Positions 1 through 13,572 of a DNA stretch of 64,000 nucleotides are shown in pieces. Source of the DNA: Gossypium raimondii (taxonomy: Eukaryota > Streptophyta > Magnoliopsida > Malvales > Malvaceae). The notes below the pieces were generated by a model. It was not told the origin of the DNA. It did no database searches and saw nothing but the letters and a program-made list of their open reading frames with translations. The DNA is taken from NCBI RefSeq assembly GCF_025698545.1, contig NC_068569.1, positions 682,001 to 746,000 of the forward strand. Reading direction: 5' to 3'. Made by a program: the position numbers and the translations under genes. Positions within the stretch are counted from its first letter, which is position 1. Each line of letters starts with the position of its first letter.

Positions 1-235
1 ATTCAACTCAATGCAACACCCAGAATTTCAACATTACTCACAAATGATGCAGAGCAAGTAACATAGAAAATATCTTTTATACATGAGCATTAGATGATAT
101 CTTAATTGTTCTACTAACTAGACAAGGAAATAAAAATCTATACAATAAAAATAAAGGTCTAAAACGCAAACATAGAAACTAAATAATAGCAAATCCGAAC
201 AAACTAAACCCTTCTTAATCAGAAAAAACAAGCTC

Positions 236-1278
236 TCAAGGCTTCCAGCCTTGATGATAATCATTGTCTCTCCTACTGTTTCTGAAAGCACAACAGCCAA
301 CAGAGTAGACAACAATGAGGAAGATGAGGAATACAATGTTGACAACCGCCACTTTCTTCCATGAACTCTTGAGGTTGTCTATAAACCCAGCTTTACACGC
401 CTCGCAGTTAAAGCATAGAGTCTTTGGGTCATTATCCCACAGGTTACAATCAGGATTGTTCGACACGCCACTCCCCCTTGTCCAGTTAGTTGGCCCAACG
501 TAATTGAACTGGCAATCGTTTGATGGTTTACAGCAACCCGACTGCAATTTACAGTTTAAAAACAGATCATGAAAATAGAATCATATTCATCAAAATTGTG
601 AAAAAAGTTGAGATCCTTTTCAACATAAAGTTAAAAGATTACCCCAAAAAGTTTATAAAAGAATAAAGTTTAAGAAAGAGTATTCATGTTAGATCCCTTT
701 ATCATAACTCTTTATATAATTAAGTAGAGTTCATATAAAAAGAAACCAGATCTCAGAAATTTAGATACCTGAACGGCAGATAAGTGAGCCTGGTAAAACT
801 CTGGGAGAGAAGCATTGAGATATTTATCATGGAAATCGGTACAAACTTTACTATCAGCCAAACAGCTTTTAATCTTATTCCAATTCTTGTTATCAGTAAC
901 TCTTTTCTGCAACCAGTTTGAGTAATCTCCAAGTCGGTATTCTTTATAACCTTTCCCGGATAATACTTGTCCCGCACCTTTGTTCGTCACTACGAAAGCG
1001 AAGATGGTGAAGACTATGCCGAGGACGATGAGGAGGAACATGACGACCAGGTAGAGCCAGAGTAGCCAAGTCACACGACAGCACGCGCCAATTAGTCCCG
1101 CGAGTGAGACCAACATGAGGAAGACTCCGATTATGATAACGGGCGTGTCCAAGAACTGTTCGCATTCTGTTACGCCTTCTCGCCTCAGCCAGATACCGGC
1201 GCCAAGGATGGGGATCGAGAGGAGGAAGGTAATCAGGTTGAGGATTCCGACTAGGTTGTTGCTCAAACGAAACGCCAT
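236..1278 (-). CDS. TET8: Tetraspanin, TET8/TET9 type
   Basis: Four-pass membrane protein that organises membrane microdomains. The Arabidopsis relatives TET8/TET9 mark extracellular vesicles (family knowledge). Two exons, 1278-769 and 541-236, joined in phase 0 by a GT-AG intron, give 271 residues, the normal family length. The ATG at 1278 is the first of the frame. Visible features are a hydrophobic segment near residues 10-30, two more before residue 100, a large extracellular loop with the plant-specific GCCK motif at residues 172-175 plus further cysteines ([14 protein letters not shown]), and a fourth membrane segment near 233-255 followed by a cysteine-rich CCAF tail. TET8 and TET9 are recent Arabidopsis duplicates, so the symbol stands for the pair. 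Identity of the family is very sure. Confidence 0.95.
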
Positions 1279-1393
1279 CGTTTCAGGTTTCCGGTAGGTT
1301 CGCTTCTCCGGGTTTTTTCTTTGTTTGGATAAAGAGAAAATTACAGAAGAAAGAAAACAGAAAAATTAAATGGGGAGAGGTTACAGTGGGTGA

Positions 1394-1402
1394 TTATATA
1401 TG
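1394..1402 (-). promoter_or_regulatory. TATA box of the tetraspanin gene
   Basis: A TATATAATC-like string on the minus strand lies about 115 bases upstream of the tetraspanin ATG. Pyrimidine-rich leader sequence follows it. Spacing and strand fit a core promoter. Confidence 0.5.
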
Positions 1403-4400
1403 GAAAGAGGAGTTGGGAAAATGTGAAGAAATTAAGAAATTAGTGGGAAAGTTGGATACGGTTTATTGGATTATTGTTGGAGAATGAAGAGGATACTGTA
1501 TCATTATTGACACGCGCTGACACGTTTCACACATGCAAGCGCGTGGGAGATGTGACGATAGGTTTGATTCTACACCACGTCGATAAACGGATAGTTTATT
1601 TGATTTAAGTTTAAATTCTAAAATATAAAATAAAATACAAACCAACTTACTATTTATATAAATTATTTAGAATATAGTATATTTGTAATATTATGATTAT
1701 ACACGGATAAATTTATGATTATAGTTTTAATTACAATAAAAGTTAGAAAACAATTGTAAAAATATAATACTATTTAATTAGTATTAAATGTTTGCTTAAA
1801 TAATTCATACAACCATTATTGTTTTTATTAAATAATGTAGGTGAAAACACTTACTTTATTAATATTTTATTGTATTATAAAATATTTGTATTAACTCTCT
1901 AAAAAATTATAAAGATTAAAATAATGATGTTAAAAGCATATATTAGGAATTAAAGGTACTTTTCCTAAGTAATATAAGGACTAACATTGACAGATTTCTA
2001 AAATTAGATCATATTTAAATTATGATGGTTAAATGAGAAAATCAGAAAGACAAAACCCCTTGTAAAACACTAAGGTTTTATGTTGAAAATAACCCTCCAC
2101 ATACTTTATTATTATTGACAAGAAAATCATATTTAAAATGTCAATTTCAATATAACTAAAAATTCCCAGTACATTATTTTAGAATATATATGATTAGCTA
2201 GTATGGGATTAATATTTATTTACTTTAACCTATGTCTTGTGACAAAAATCAGTAGTTTTCTTTTATATATATATATTTTAATTTACATTCAAATTCTTCG
2301 GACTTCGAAAGTAATACATGGTGTCATGGTCTTTTGTCTCTTTTCAAATTTGAATTTTGTGATTTGTGAATATTTTATTTTATTTTTACATAATAATTTT
2401 ATTACCTTAATAAATATTGACTAGAGTGATAATGTACATTTCATGCGTTTGAATTTTAAAAATGAAACATTATCAAAGAGAAAGAAATTTTAAAATAATG
2501 GTAAAACAAAAATGAAAGATATAATATTTTAATTTCATTTGACTCGAGTAAGTTGGGTAAAGTAGTATACGTTAATTACAAAACATTAATTTTGTAATAA
2601 TATATTGATAAAATAGTCATCATATAATAATAACAAATATGGCTAGTTATAATTTATTTTCTAACGTCATGTCATGTAATTTATCCAATGTGTAACCAAT
2701 AAGAAACGTGTATATATCTTCAATCAAATAAAATGGTTATATATCCAACGGCCACACGGCTATCCGCGAATTAGTACAGTATTAGGAGATGACAAGTTCA
2801 ATTAAATGTTAATTATATTTTAATGCTTATAACCCCTCTAAAATTATATTAACTCTTTTCATTGTTTGGACAACATCAGGGAAAAATAACAACTTTTTTT
2901 AATGCGGTTTCTGTATTAGTTTTTATCCAATGTGATATTTATATTTGACAAACGTTATATATTTTGATACTCTGAAAATAACATTGTTAACTTTTTAGTG
3001 TCAATTTGGGTTTTAGAGTTGAAATGATGAAAATTCATAATTAGCTAATAATATTAACATTTAACTCTCATCAAATCAACCCTAAAACTGAAATTAAATC
3101 ACATAATTGTATTGACAAATTAAACACACTCACAATTAACACTAAATACATTCTATTAACAAAATCATAAAAAAACCCAAACCTAATAATATTAGCAATT
3201 AATTTTAATCAAGTCAATCATAATGTTTGAGTACCAAGATATATCAACAATGGAAATACTATATTAAAAAAAGTGTGGAACTTAAATAACAAATAATACA
3301 TGATAGGTTTGTGTGATTTAGCCTAGGAAAGACAGGACAGGGTGCAAGAGTTTGGTCAAAACTTATCCACCTCTAAGTTTATTTTAAAATAGAATTCGTT
3401 CTGGTCACTCTATTTTGGGTAATATGCTACATAATTCAATTGATTAATAAAATTTTTAACAATTAAATGATGATCTTAATTGAAAAAATTAAACTATAAA
3501 TCCTATTTTAAAATGAACTTCCACGTAGTTTACCATTACTACTATTATTAATTAATAATTACGTACAAGAATTCAACTTCCAAGGAAAATAGACAACATT
3601 TTCCCATAAACAGCAGAAGGCAGGCTTTCTCCCCTCCCTAATACTAATCACAAGTGATCCGCAACTCATGATACCAATGCTCATCCAAATCACGCGTCAC
3701 CTTGATATTTGTATCACTTCTGATATTTTTAGGGTAATCTGCAATTCGGAATACAATTCTTTTTTATTAAATTATAAAATAGTGATTCAATTATTAATAA
3801 ATTTATCTTTTCATTATTTAATTATTAAAAATTATAAAATATCATTCAATTAATTAAAATTATTTTTTACCACTAATAAACTAATGTAAAAATAAAGACA
3901 TTAAAAATTCAAAATAATAATAGATTTTTAAAAAAAATAGAACTGTATTTTGTTTTAATGTAATATAAAAGCAAAAAAGTTTTCTTAAAAGAAAAGTCTC
4001 CTTGTCTAATAAGTCAACTATTGAAAGATATAAATGAACAAACTGACTTTATCTGACATGTGAGCCATCGGATTGATCTGTATCTTCCTAGAACCAAGCA
4101 CCTCACACGCTACCAAAACCATCAAACTTTTAATAACATTGGATATGAATTTTTTTAAGTGTAATTAATACATTACATATATTATAAATATTATTTAATC
4201 ATAGAATCCAATTAACGTAATACATAATAAATGAAAAATTGGATAATATTTATATATATAAACATTATAAATACGAATAATAGAACTCGAACTTAAAAAT
4301 TATATATATGAGCATATATACATATATATTGGACATGAAATAAATTGTAAATGGTGTTAGGTTATAATATTATATTATTATAAATAATTAAAATGTTAGA

Positions 4401-5664
4401 GTTTAAAAGCTAAAAGTTTCTGTAAATTAATAAAAAGTCAATTAAATATTTAATTGAAAGTGCAATAAATTGAAAATTAAGTTCTTAAAAGTATAGTTTT
4501 TAAACTATTGTAACACCGTTAAATGATGATACAAAGTTTGACAAGGAGAAGATAATGATGTCACAATTGATGTTAGAAAAAGCTAAGATGAAAGATTTAA
4601 TTTGATTTTTTCCTATAGCACAACTTAATTGATTTTTAAGAATTATACAAAATTAGAAAATCTAAAAAAAAACATAAAAATCTATAAAAGGAATAGGAAT
4701 TTTATTTAAAAACTCTATATTTTTATAATTTTAATAAAAATTTATTACTTTTTCTATGAAGAATTTTTAACAAAAAATTTATTTATAATTTTCTAAAATT
4801 CTAACTACAATATTATTATGGTAAGAGGAGATAAATTTGCAATTGATTTGCAGCCCCACAGAAAAAAGAGTTTGAACTTTATTACTTGTTAGAATTGAGT
4901 GACTCAAATTTTATTTAAATAAAATACAATGATAAAATAAAATAAAAGTAAAATTCATATAAAACTACACTTCTTTTATTTTATTTTAGAATAAGATTTT
5001 TAAATCTTATTAAACTCCATCTATTTGATATTGATTAGAATAATGTGTTTCAATCTTACTACACTCTTATTAAAATATGGTTTTACAAGCCTATGAATAG
5101 ACCTAATCTACTCCGCTTATAATTATTCAAATTCGACATAATGAATTTTTTTCCCTGTGCCTGTGATTTTTTCCCGAAAAAATTTTCACGTAAAATCTAT
5201 GTGTTCTTCATTTTTATTTCCCTTTTCTTTGCGACATTCTATTTTTTTAGATTAGTAACTATAGTTCACTGAATAAAAAGAAGTTAGTGATGTAGAAAAG
5301 TTGTTTAATTGGATTATTAGATTAAGAGTGATCCACATTTTAAAACCCAAAACAACTAAATGGTAGAAAGGTAAATTCTATATTTCTTTTATTACATCTG
5401 CAATTCATGCCGACCAAGGAATGGCAGTACAATAGACATTCAATTTCACTGAAGCAAACCACTGCTATAACTATTGGCATCCTAATGAACCAAATTGTGC
5501 TTGCAACGACCTATCAAATGCAACTCTTCAATAAATAAACAAATATATATTTCCCCTTAAGTGCTCCAAATTTACTTGCAAATCAACTTCTCAAGCCTTT
5601 ACCTTGCACTTTTTTCAACTGCATTTACCATCAAACAAAATATCAGTAGTCAGTAGCGACCACT
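1403..5664. other. AT-rich intergenic region
   Basis: No coding region was recognised. Most of the stretch is low-complexity A+T sequence with short imperfect inverted repeats. Arms near 2890-2990 and 3180-3280, and near 3372-3400 and 3504-3530, look like decayed foldback MITEs. The part after about 5400 is more complex and is probably the 3' flank of the TPR1 gene. Confidence 0.5.
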
Positions 5665-7740
5665 TCAACGTTGGAATGATATAGAATAGGATCCGGTGTT
5701 TGGATCTTTGACAGCTTTGAAGTTGTCCACGCTCATCCCGAATTTACCCAGAACAGAGTTGCCCAATTCTTTTAGTTTTGCTGCTCGAAATACATATATT
5801 TAAATGCAGTTAGTGATGCATGTGGAATGATAAATGATAGCTTTCAACAATTCTACCAAGGATCTAATTTGGTAGTTTGATATACAATGTTATGCCATTA
5901 ATATGCAGCATCATCAAATTAAATTTAACCTCAATATTCTTCCCATTGCTACGATACCCACAGTAATTGATCAAATAATGAACATGTGTTACAAGTAAAA
6001 CAATTCCTATTTGGCAAGGAAAAAAAATGCTTAGAACAAAAATAAAAAATCACTTCCTCAACGTGGCAAATTGTTTCAATTTTACAATAGTTCTCAAAGC
6101 CTCTGATGATATGCAAGATTCAAACATATTCAATGATTGGTATGCAACAAATGTAGATTACACACAGATAAAGCCGATAATTCGATCATATGACATGGGA
6201 TTTAAAGTCCATAGTATTCAATTGGAGACGGAGGCCAATAACCAATAAATCAGATGTTTATAAATGTTTGCATTCAGTAGTAAGAGTAAGATCATCTAAG
6301 AATATGTTTATGTCATGCTCAGAACACAAAGTTGGTAATTGATATGGTATACTGAATTTGGTTTATCACAACATTGTACTAAAGGAAGCAGCCACTTAAT
6401 ATACACAATAAGATTCAACTACATACGTATTTGATACACCATACATGCAAACGTGATCATTCTCATCTAAATACTGGAACTGACACCTATTATTTTAGGA
6501 CACACTAAGTAATCTATCCATTAGCATGATAACTCCTTAGAATTCATAATTTTAACACAAACCCCTGAATAATAATCTAGAACAGTAAAGCATCCATAAA
6601 ACAGCCAATTCAATGAAATATGGAGATTATGATCCGACGAGGGAAATATCAAGAAAAATGATTTGCTTGTTCAAGAAGTAAATTCATGAGACTGATATCT
6701 GAATTGAAAACAAGAAATGAACGGAACCCCAAAAAAAAGAACTTACCCATCATCTCCTCTTTCAACTTTTCTCGTTTTTCAGCAGCTAGTGGTTCAAGGC
6801 GCCGTATGGTCTTTACAGCTTGGTTGTTAGAAGGATCAAATTCCAATATCTTCTTCATATCTGCGTTTTTTTTTTTTGGGGGGTTGGAATGCAACAATTA
6901 AAATAATTACAAGCATATATAATGCTGACACATAAATCCAATAAAATCAAATGGTACTCACCAGCAATAGCTTCTTCAAAATTTTGAAGCTTTTCATGAG
7001 CTTCTCCTCGTCTAACAAGAGCTTTTATATAAGAAGGATTAAGATCCAATGCTTTCGTACATTCCTTGATGGTATCCTCATATTTCCCCTAAGATATGTA
7101 TATTTTTGAACATTAACAAGGTAAGGAAGTTCAAAGAACAACAGTAAATAGCTGTTATTCAGCTTAAACAAGTAAAAGAAAAAAATTACCTGTTTCAGAA
7201 AGCAAGCAGCTCGATTCGAATGACAAACGGAACGAAGTTCAACGGCAGTAGGCATCTCCGCTGTAATTTGCAAAGCAATCTCATACTGTAACAATGCCTC
7301 CTCGAATTGTCCGTTTCCAAACAATTTATTTCCTTCCATTTTCGCATCATTTGCTTGTGCCAAAGCTTTCTAGAAACATAAATTTTTTTTGAAAAGAAAA
7401 AAGAGTCAGCTATTTGTTTTTATTTTAATGATTAATTAAGGAAAGGAAAAGTTCGGGAGAAAGAAGAGAGAACCTCTTTCAATTGCTCGTCGTTTAAGGC
7501 ATCTTGATAAGAATCGGAAGCTTTCTGTTCAGATGGCTGTTGATTATTGACGTGGTGTTCCTCTTCGTCGTCATCGACGTCACGCTCGCTCGCTGTTTCG
7601 AATCCATCGGAGGCGGCGTCTTCTCCGTTCACATTTGATGAGGCGGCGGAAGCGGGTGTCGTTTCAGATGGTGTTAGCGTGGCATTCGTAGCTTTTTGTT
7701 CTTGTTGTTCATCAGCGTAGTGGGGTTCAATCAGCACCAT
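5665..7740 (-). CDS. TPR1: Tetratricopeptide repeat protein TPR1/TTC1
   Basis: Co-chaperone-type TPR protein. Five exons (7740-7474, 7369-7190, 7088-6962, 6860-6747, 5780-5665) give 267 residues. An acidic, Ser/Gly-rich N-terminal part (residues 1-89) precedes three TPR motifs at about 90-210. Two-carboxylate-clamp residues are visible: the KMEGN motif, the Asn of SNRAAC, and KALVRR. These predict binding to the EEVD tails of HSP70/HSP90. A conserved C-terminal block contains FGMSVDNFK and ends YSISFQR. The sequence matches what I remember of Arabidopsis At4g30480, whose tomato homologue SlTPR1 was reported to bind ethylene receptors. A role in ethylene signalling here is inference. Exon 5 is separated by a 966-base intron. 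Confidence 0.93.
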
Positions 7741-9430
7741 TTTGGGGTTTACGATCGAAGAATCTAGACTCCCTTAGGCTTGAAGCAAGCTAGCAAACAA
7801 ACAGACAGTGGTTGATTTTTATATTATGCTAAAAAAAAGAAGATGACTAACACACAAGATCAATTTTGTTTGATAAAAATAAGGAAACAGACTGGGTTTC
7901 AATTGCATTGGGCTTTGAAATCAGAAGAACGATTAAGCGGAGTTCCATATTGGGCTTTAGATTGGGATTAACAAGTGAACAAATCGTCCACTATTATGCT
8001 CGTCCAAAATTCGATCTTTTTTGTTTCCTTATTATGGAACAAAATGATATTTTTTTCTCCTACTCACGTCCGGTCCAAACCCATCTTAAATTCATACCAC
8101 GATCAGTTATTTAAAACCATTTACATATTTTCATAATTAAGTTTATATAAAAAAAAAAACAGCCTAAACAACATGCTGGTCACAATTACGAGAAGTTATA
8201 AAATATCCCCAATTATTCAATATTATTTTTTCGGTATTCAGTAAATTAAAAGTGATAACTTTTAAAATTAACATAATAATAACTTTAAATCTCAACATTT
8301 ACACATTGTGCGATTTGATTTTTTTTACAATATATTTCCATGTGACATTGAGGATTTAAAAGAAAATGAGAAAAGATAAAAATTATCACATGTATTTTCA
8401 ATTTTTGGATATTTTCAATCAAATTTGACTAATAAGTATGTTTTTTAACTTTCCAAGTGAAAGTTCAAAAGAAAAATCAAATTACACAACATGAAAAGAT
8501 TGAGAGTTGAAAATTTTAAAATCAAGACTAAACATTGAGGGTTAAAGTTATTATTATACTAATTTTAAAAATGGACACAGTTAACAAATTGATGACAAAA
8601 AAAGATAAAATTAAACAATTGAGTGACCATTTTGTAACTTTTCGCAATTGAATGACCAAAATAGAAATTTACCAATATTGGACAACTACTAATGTAATTT
8701 ACCAAAAATATTACTACCATGAAACAAATGAATCTAAATCCATAAAAAATTTCGTCCGAAGCCAATCTTTGAATAGGCCTAGTGAGGACAAAACGTTAAT
8801 TAATGAAGCTGAATGGAGACAATCCGTTTGTTAAATGCACAGATTCAGCAGACAAATTCAAAATTAAATGTATGACAACTTGCTTACTCTTGTTTTGGCG
8901 TAATTGCAGAAAGAGAAACTGATAACGATAACGACTAAATTAAAAACAAATATGCAAGCGCAATACATGCTTTTCTAACTAGAAGGATACAAATAGCTGC
9001 CAATGACATAGCTGGACAGCGTTAAAGAACTAGGATATGGTTAACAATCATCTACCAGTAGACAGGCATGCTGCTAATCAAAGTTCAAACATATCAATTT
9101 GGGTTAAAGCTTTAATCAATCACCTAGTAAGCAAAAATCAACTGTCAATCCGATGGCAGTTCATCACCATACTAGTCAATAACTCACCATCTTTGTTCAA
9201 AATTCCACAAAATTTGGAATAGAGATAACAGATAGTTCCTTTTGCGGCGCAATGTGAGATGATGTTTTAGAATCACGTGCAAGAGATACATGAACTCATT
9301 CCCACCCCATCATGGAACATAAAGCATAATACCACGGTCGTCCGTAATGACAGAAACGTCATCCGCAGTGACAGAAACGTCAATAAGCTTACCAGATTTT
9401 GAGCTTGAACAAAATGGTCCTCCAATCTTT
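7741..9430. other. Intergenic region with one foldback element
   Basis: This stretch holds the TPR1 promoter side and the 3' flank of the nucleotidase gene. Apart from the foldback element annotated at 8165-8705 I see no gene. The open frames here have no domain and no codon bias. Confidence 0.5.
8165..8705. repeat. Foldback MITE-like inverted repeat
   Basis: The left arm (about 8190-8330) is an imperfect inverted copy of the right arm (about 8440-8660). The shared text runs from AAGTTA[T/C]AAAAT through the AACATAATAATAACTTTAA block and a GATTTGATTTTT tract. Diverged fragments of the same family, with GTGACCA/GTAATTTA ends, recur near 15430-15600 and 49600-49720. This is an old non-autonomous DNA element of unassigned superfamily. 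Confidence 0.55.
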
Positions 9431-12400
9431 TTATGGCATTGAGGAACATCTACTGGTTTTGAACAAACTAGATGGAATCTGAGAGAAAGAGAAGGGGATG
9501 AAGATATCAAACAACAATACACATAAAACGTTGGTATCAAGAACAACTACGTCATGTGTCTAGATAAATATAAAATATAAATTCTTCTAGAGTTCAAGTC
9601 ATTTCACAACTAGCAAACAGAAGATATAATATGTATTTGACATGCCAACCTCTGACCTCTTTAGAAAAGATAACCTTTTTTCCATCTCTATGTAGTTTCC
9701 CTTTTCGATACACACACACACACACACACACACAACCCAGGCACATGGTTCAAACTACCACCATATGATGACGTTGACAACTTCTAAGCGCTTAAATAAA
9801 AACAGATAGGTGTAGAACATGTAGACAGTTGAAATGAAATCAGTAGATCTATAAATGTAATCTTTCTAATTAGTCCCATAAGAACAACGGCAAAAAGCAA
9901 GTGCATAAAACAAGAAAATGTACCATGTTTAATTTTTGTAAATGAAAGAGAAAAAAATAATAATAAAGAAATTGTAATAGAAAAATAACTTCTTTGGTTC
10001 ATTTTAAGTAGATCGAGAAGGTTAATGACATACCTTCACATGATGAGGCATGATCTTGATATCACAGGGTGCATGAAGCCACGTCTCAGGTGAGAAGAAC
10101 AAAAAGTTTTCTGGTTTACTAGTGTACACATCAGCATATTGATGGATGTGATAAGCAAAAGCAGATTCTTGACCTTTGTCAGTGAGGAAGGTGGCCCCAA
10201 AAGATGTATTGAACATTCTCTTCATCATACTGCGTGCTTTCTGCCTCTCTTCATTTAGTTCACCCATAAGCAACTTGTATGCCTCACTTCTCTTACTACT
10301 GGGTATAACTGCATGTAATCTCCCAAGCAGTTCCTGTAGTATATGAAATTTTGCCTGCATCGAAGGAAGAATTTTGAAAGGATAAAGTCAAAATTCTATT
10401 GTTGAGTTCTTGCATTGTAGGCAAAAGTGATGAAACTTTGCAAATAATAAAATGGTCAGCAGATGTAAGCATTTGATATGTAGTCCATTCAACTCAACCA
10501 ACCTTCAAGTTGCCAAATATCAAATTATCCCAGAGGCAGAAACTTACAATTTAGCCTCGAAGTTCCAGACAGTGATAATAAAAAGTTCCAGACATCCCAG
10601 AGGCAGAAATATATACCTGTTCAAATCGATAACGATCTTCGTTCTGTATGCGTATTTCATCCTGCAATCAAACACAATCCAAAGACATGAAGAGTTTGTC
10701 TAATAGAACACCACAAACACACAAAAGATGAGGGCTAAGAATGAAAGAAGCCATACTTCTAATTCATGGATGATAGCAGCAGTCCGCCAACCAGCCTTTG
10801 AAGGGCCCCTCAAGTCACTAAATAGGTGATCACCAAAGTATATCACCTAATAAAGAAAACCAGATCAGTGAAATACTCCCATCAGCAATAACTTACCATC
10901 ATCTAGTTGCACATGATTGAATAAACTTGTAAAAGATCTTATAAAATGCTAAAAAGCATAAAGTACGATATACCTCTGGGCCCTTCCATTTAGTTATTTG
11001 GAGAAAAGATTTCAGGGATCCATGGTAATATATTTTATTTTTAAGGAATGTATCCACTTTCGTAAAAGCTAGAGTATCCTTCTCTGTGTCATAGCAGCTG
11101 AAATTTAAGTTACAGGAGACCGATCAATAGATATGATCATGCAATTGTTAGAGCAAGTGCACAACAAAGGCCGAGGAAGGGATAAAACTAAAATAAAAGG
11201 GTAAGAATAAAAAATGCAGCTAAGAAAACTGAAGATTCTTATTCCTGCTTCCACATTTCTACTTTTAAGAAATTCGTGAAACTTTCATCTTCAGGGGCAA
11301 AACTATTTTTTGAATCTTTGCACCCTAAAATTTTAGAATCATCCGGTCCACTTTCTCCATGAGATTGTGGGAGGTCAGGTTTGCCTCCAAGTTTATGTTG
11401 GTTATTTTCTTATTTATAAGCTAGTTTCAATGGGAATTCTAAGTCGGGTAGGTTAAAAAATATTCTAAGAGTCAGATTCTGATAACTGTAAATCATGTTT
11501 TACCTTGACTTACGAACTGAGAATTATTTTGGTTTCTCCATTCCTCCCTAGACACTCTTCTCACCTGATAGCAATTAAACTCTTCCATTCAAACCAATCT
11601 TTGGCGCAATAACCTGATTTTTATCCATGTGTTTTCCTGCATAATAAAACCTAGAAATCGCTTTGTTCTACTCATAGGCATTCCTTTCATCTTCTTCTGC
11701 TAAATTAATAAGTTATTCCTAAAAGAGAATATTTAAAATGGCTGCTGAATTAGTTAAATTTTGCTATCGCATATCATTGTAGCAGAAAAGAACTACTAAA
11801 AAAACAAACCACCTCTTTTACAAGCCAGGTTAAAGAAATAGTTAGAGAATATAAAAAGCTGAAGATACAAACCGGAAAGGATGCTCGGAAGTGTAGAAAC
11901 CCGGCTTATTGGCTTTTGCAATTACAACATCAAAAAGCTCCTTCCATGAACCGCTGTTGCCCGTTGAATCCTAAAAAACACATAATACTTAGATAAAAAG
12001 GTGTACAAATAATTCCTAAGCATGAAACTAAGAATGGAATAAGACTGACACATTAAATGTGCACAATTATAGCCAAGTGATTAAAGTGACCAAAATTTTT
12101 GAAAGTTGATTCTTGAGATATTATGTGCATAATAGATCCAAATTAGACACTACCAAACCTTACCAATTCAAATCATATGCACATGCAAATACATTATTTA
12201 ATATTAAAAAACAATTCACTTTAAACACCTTTCATGTGCAATATTATTTTCTCTGTGTAGAATCTGAAGATATCCCTGGGGCAGGGAGAGAACTGAGGTT
12301 ACATAGACTTGATTTATTTTGATTAAACATATAATATATTTTAAAAGGTCCTCTCTACAATTTGCTAAATAATTGTGTGCATGTTTTTGTGCACCATAAA

Positions 12401-13541
12401 GTTATTAATAATTTTTTTTTTTTAAATCAACAAGAAGAAGTTAACGAAACCAATGTAAAATATGATGGCAGAATCAACAATCATCATTGAATGACTTTCT
12501 CAAATGATATTGAATATGTTTAAACAATATTGCCATTAACTATGTCTTCTTTACTCTCAGAAAAAGCACTGAATCTTAATTTCAAACAGAAAGGCATGAA
12601 TGGCAATTTGCTTCAAAAATGGACCAAAAACTACAAAATAAGAAGGCATCAGTACTAATGCAATGTAAATTACCTCCAACATAAACTGCATCCCTCCATC
12701 CACAAAGTAATACGGTGAATTTGTCAGCAAGAAAAGTTTCTTCCCCTTCTCCTTTAACATCCTAAGAAACCGTAAAAGCTGGCCCTGAAACATACACCAA
12801 AAATGGTAGGTTAGTATTCCTAGGAGGAAAGAAAATATTTCATAGATGACATGTCAAACTTTAGAGAAGCCTTTCTTTGTAACTAAGCAACATAAAAATA
12901 ACCAAAACATAACTATTAGAACTTACATTTTTTACAAGATATCGATGAGGATCAGATAGAATTCCTCTATGCATCAAACCACTTTGATGAACATGCTGAA
13001 TTGCATTATTAACATCTTCATATATATAGCAGGCATCAAATTCTAGTTTAGCATCAACGAAATATTGCACCATATCAGCAATGAGACATGCCTAAAAAAA
13101 TGATAAAAGAAAAAAATCAGGAAATTAAAAATAGAACAAAATATGTGCTTATCATAAAAGGCAAATATTTCAAGAAAGGGCTAACTAACTTATAAAGCCT
13201 GATAATGCAATTTAACAAGCCTAAAAGATGTATTATCCATATTATGGATAGGCAAATTGACAGAGGATTTTTTCACATTCATCATATATATTAAAAAGAG
13301 AAGTTGTTATATCTTTTCATCAAAAACATTGACATGAAGAAGAAAACACAGCGGAAAAAAGAAAAGAGGCAGCATGTGTGTAAGCATTTTGTCGGAAGCC
13401 TCTTTGCCCAAACACCGCCATCTGACTAATGCTCTGACAAACACACATCATGCGACTTAAATATTTGAAAGCCTACTTTTTCATTTTATTCAGACGTACA
13501 TGTAAAATATTGTTACATAGATATCACATGTAATGAAGGAG

Positions 13542-13572
<31 letters not shown>

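Noticed and set aside
5903-5917. 15-base match to the 3' part of miR172 on the minus strand (TTGATGATGCTGCAT) in TPR1 intron 4
   Set aside because: The first six bases of miR172 do not match, there is no foldback around it, and the sense of the host transcript gives a miRNA-like string, not a target. Best read as coincidence.
13542-13572. Regular CCATAC repeats as a CRISPR-like or telomere-like array
   Set aside because: Six-base direct tandem units without spacers, inside a plant intron: an ordinary simple repeat.
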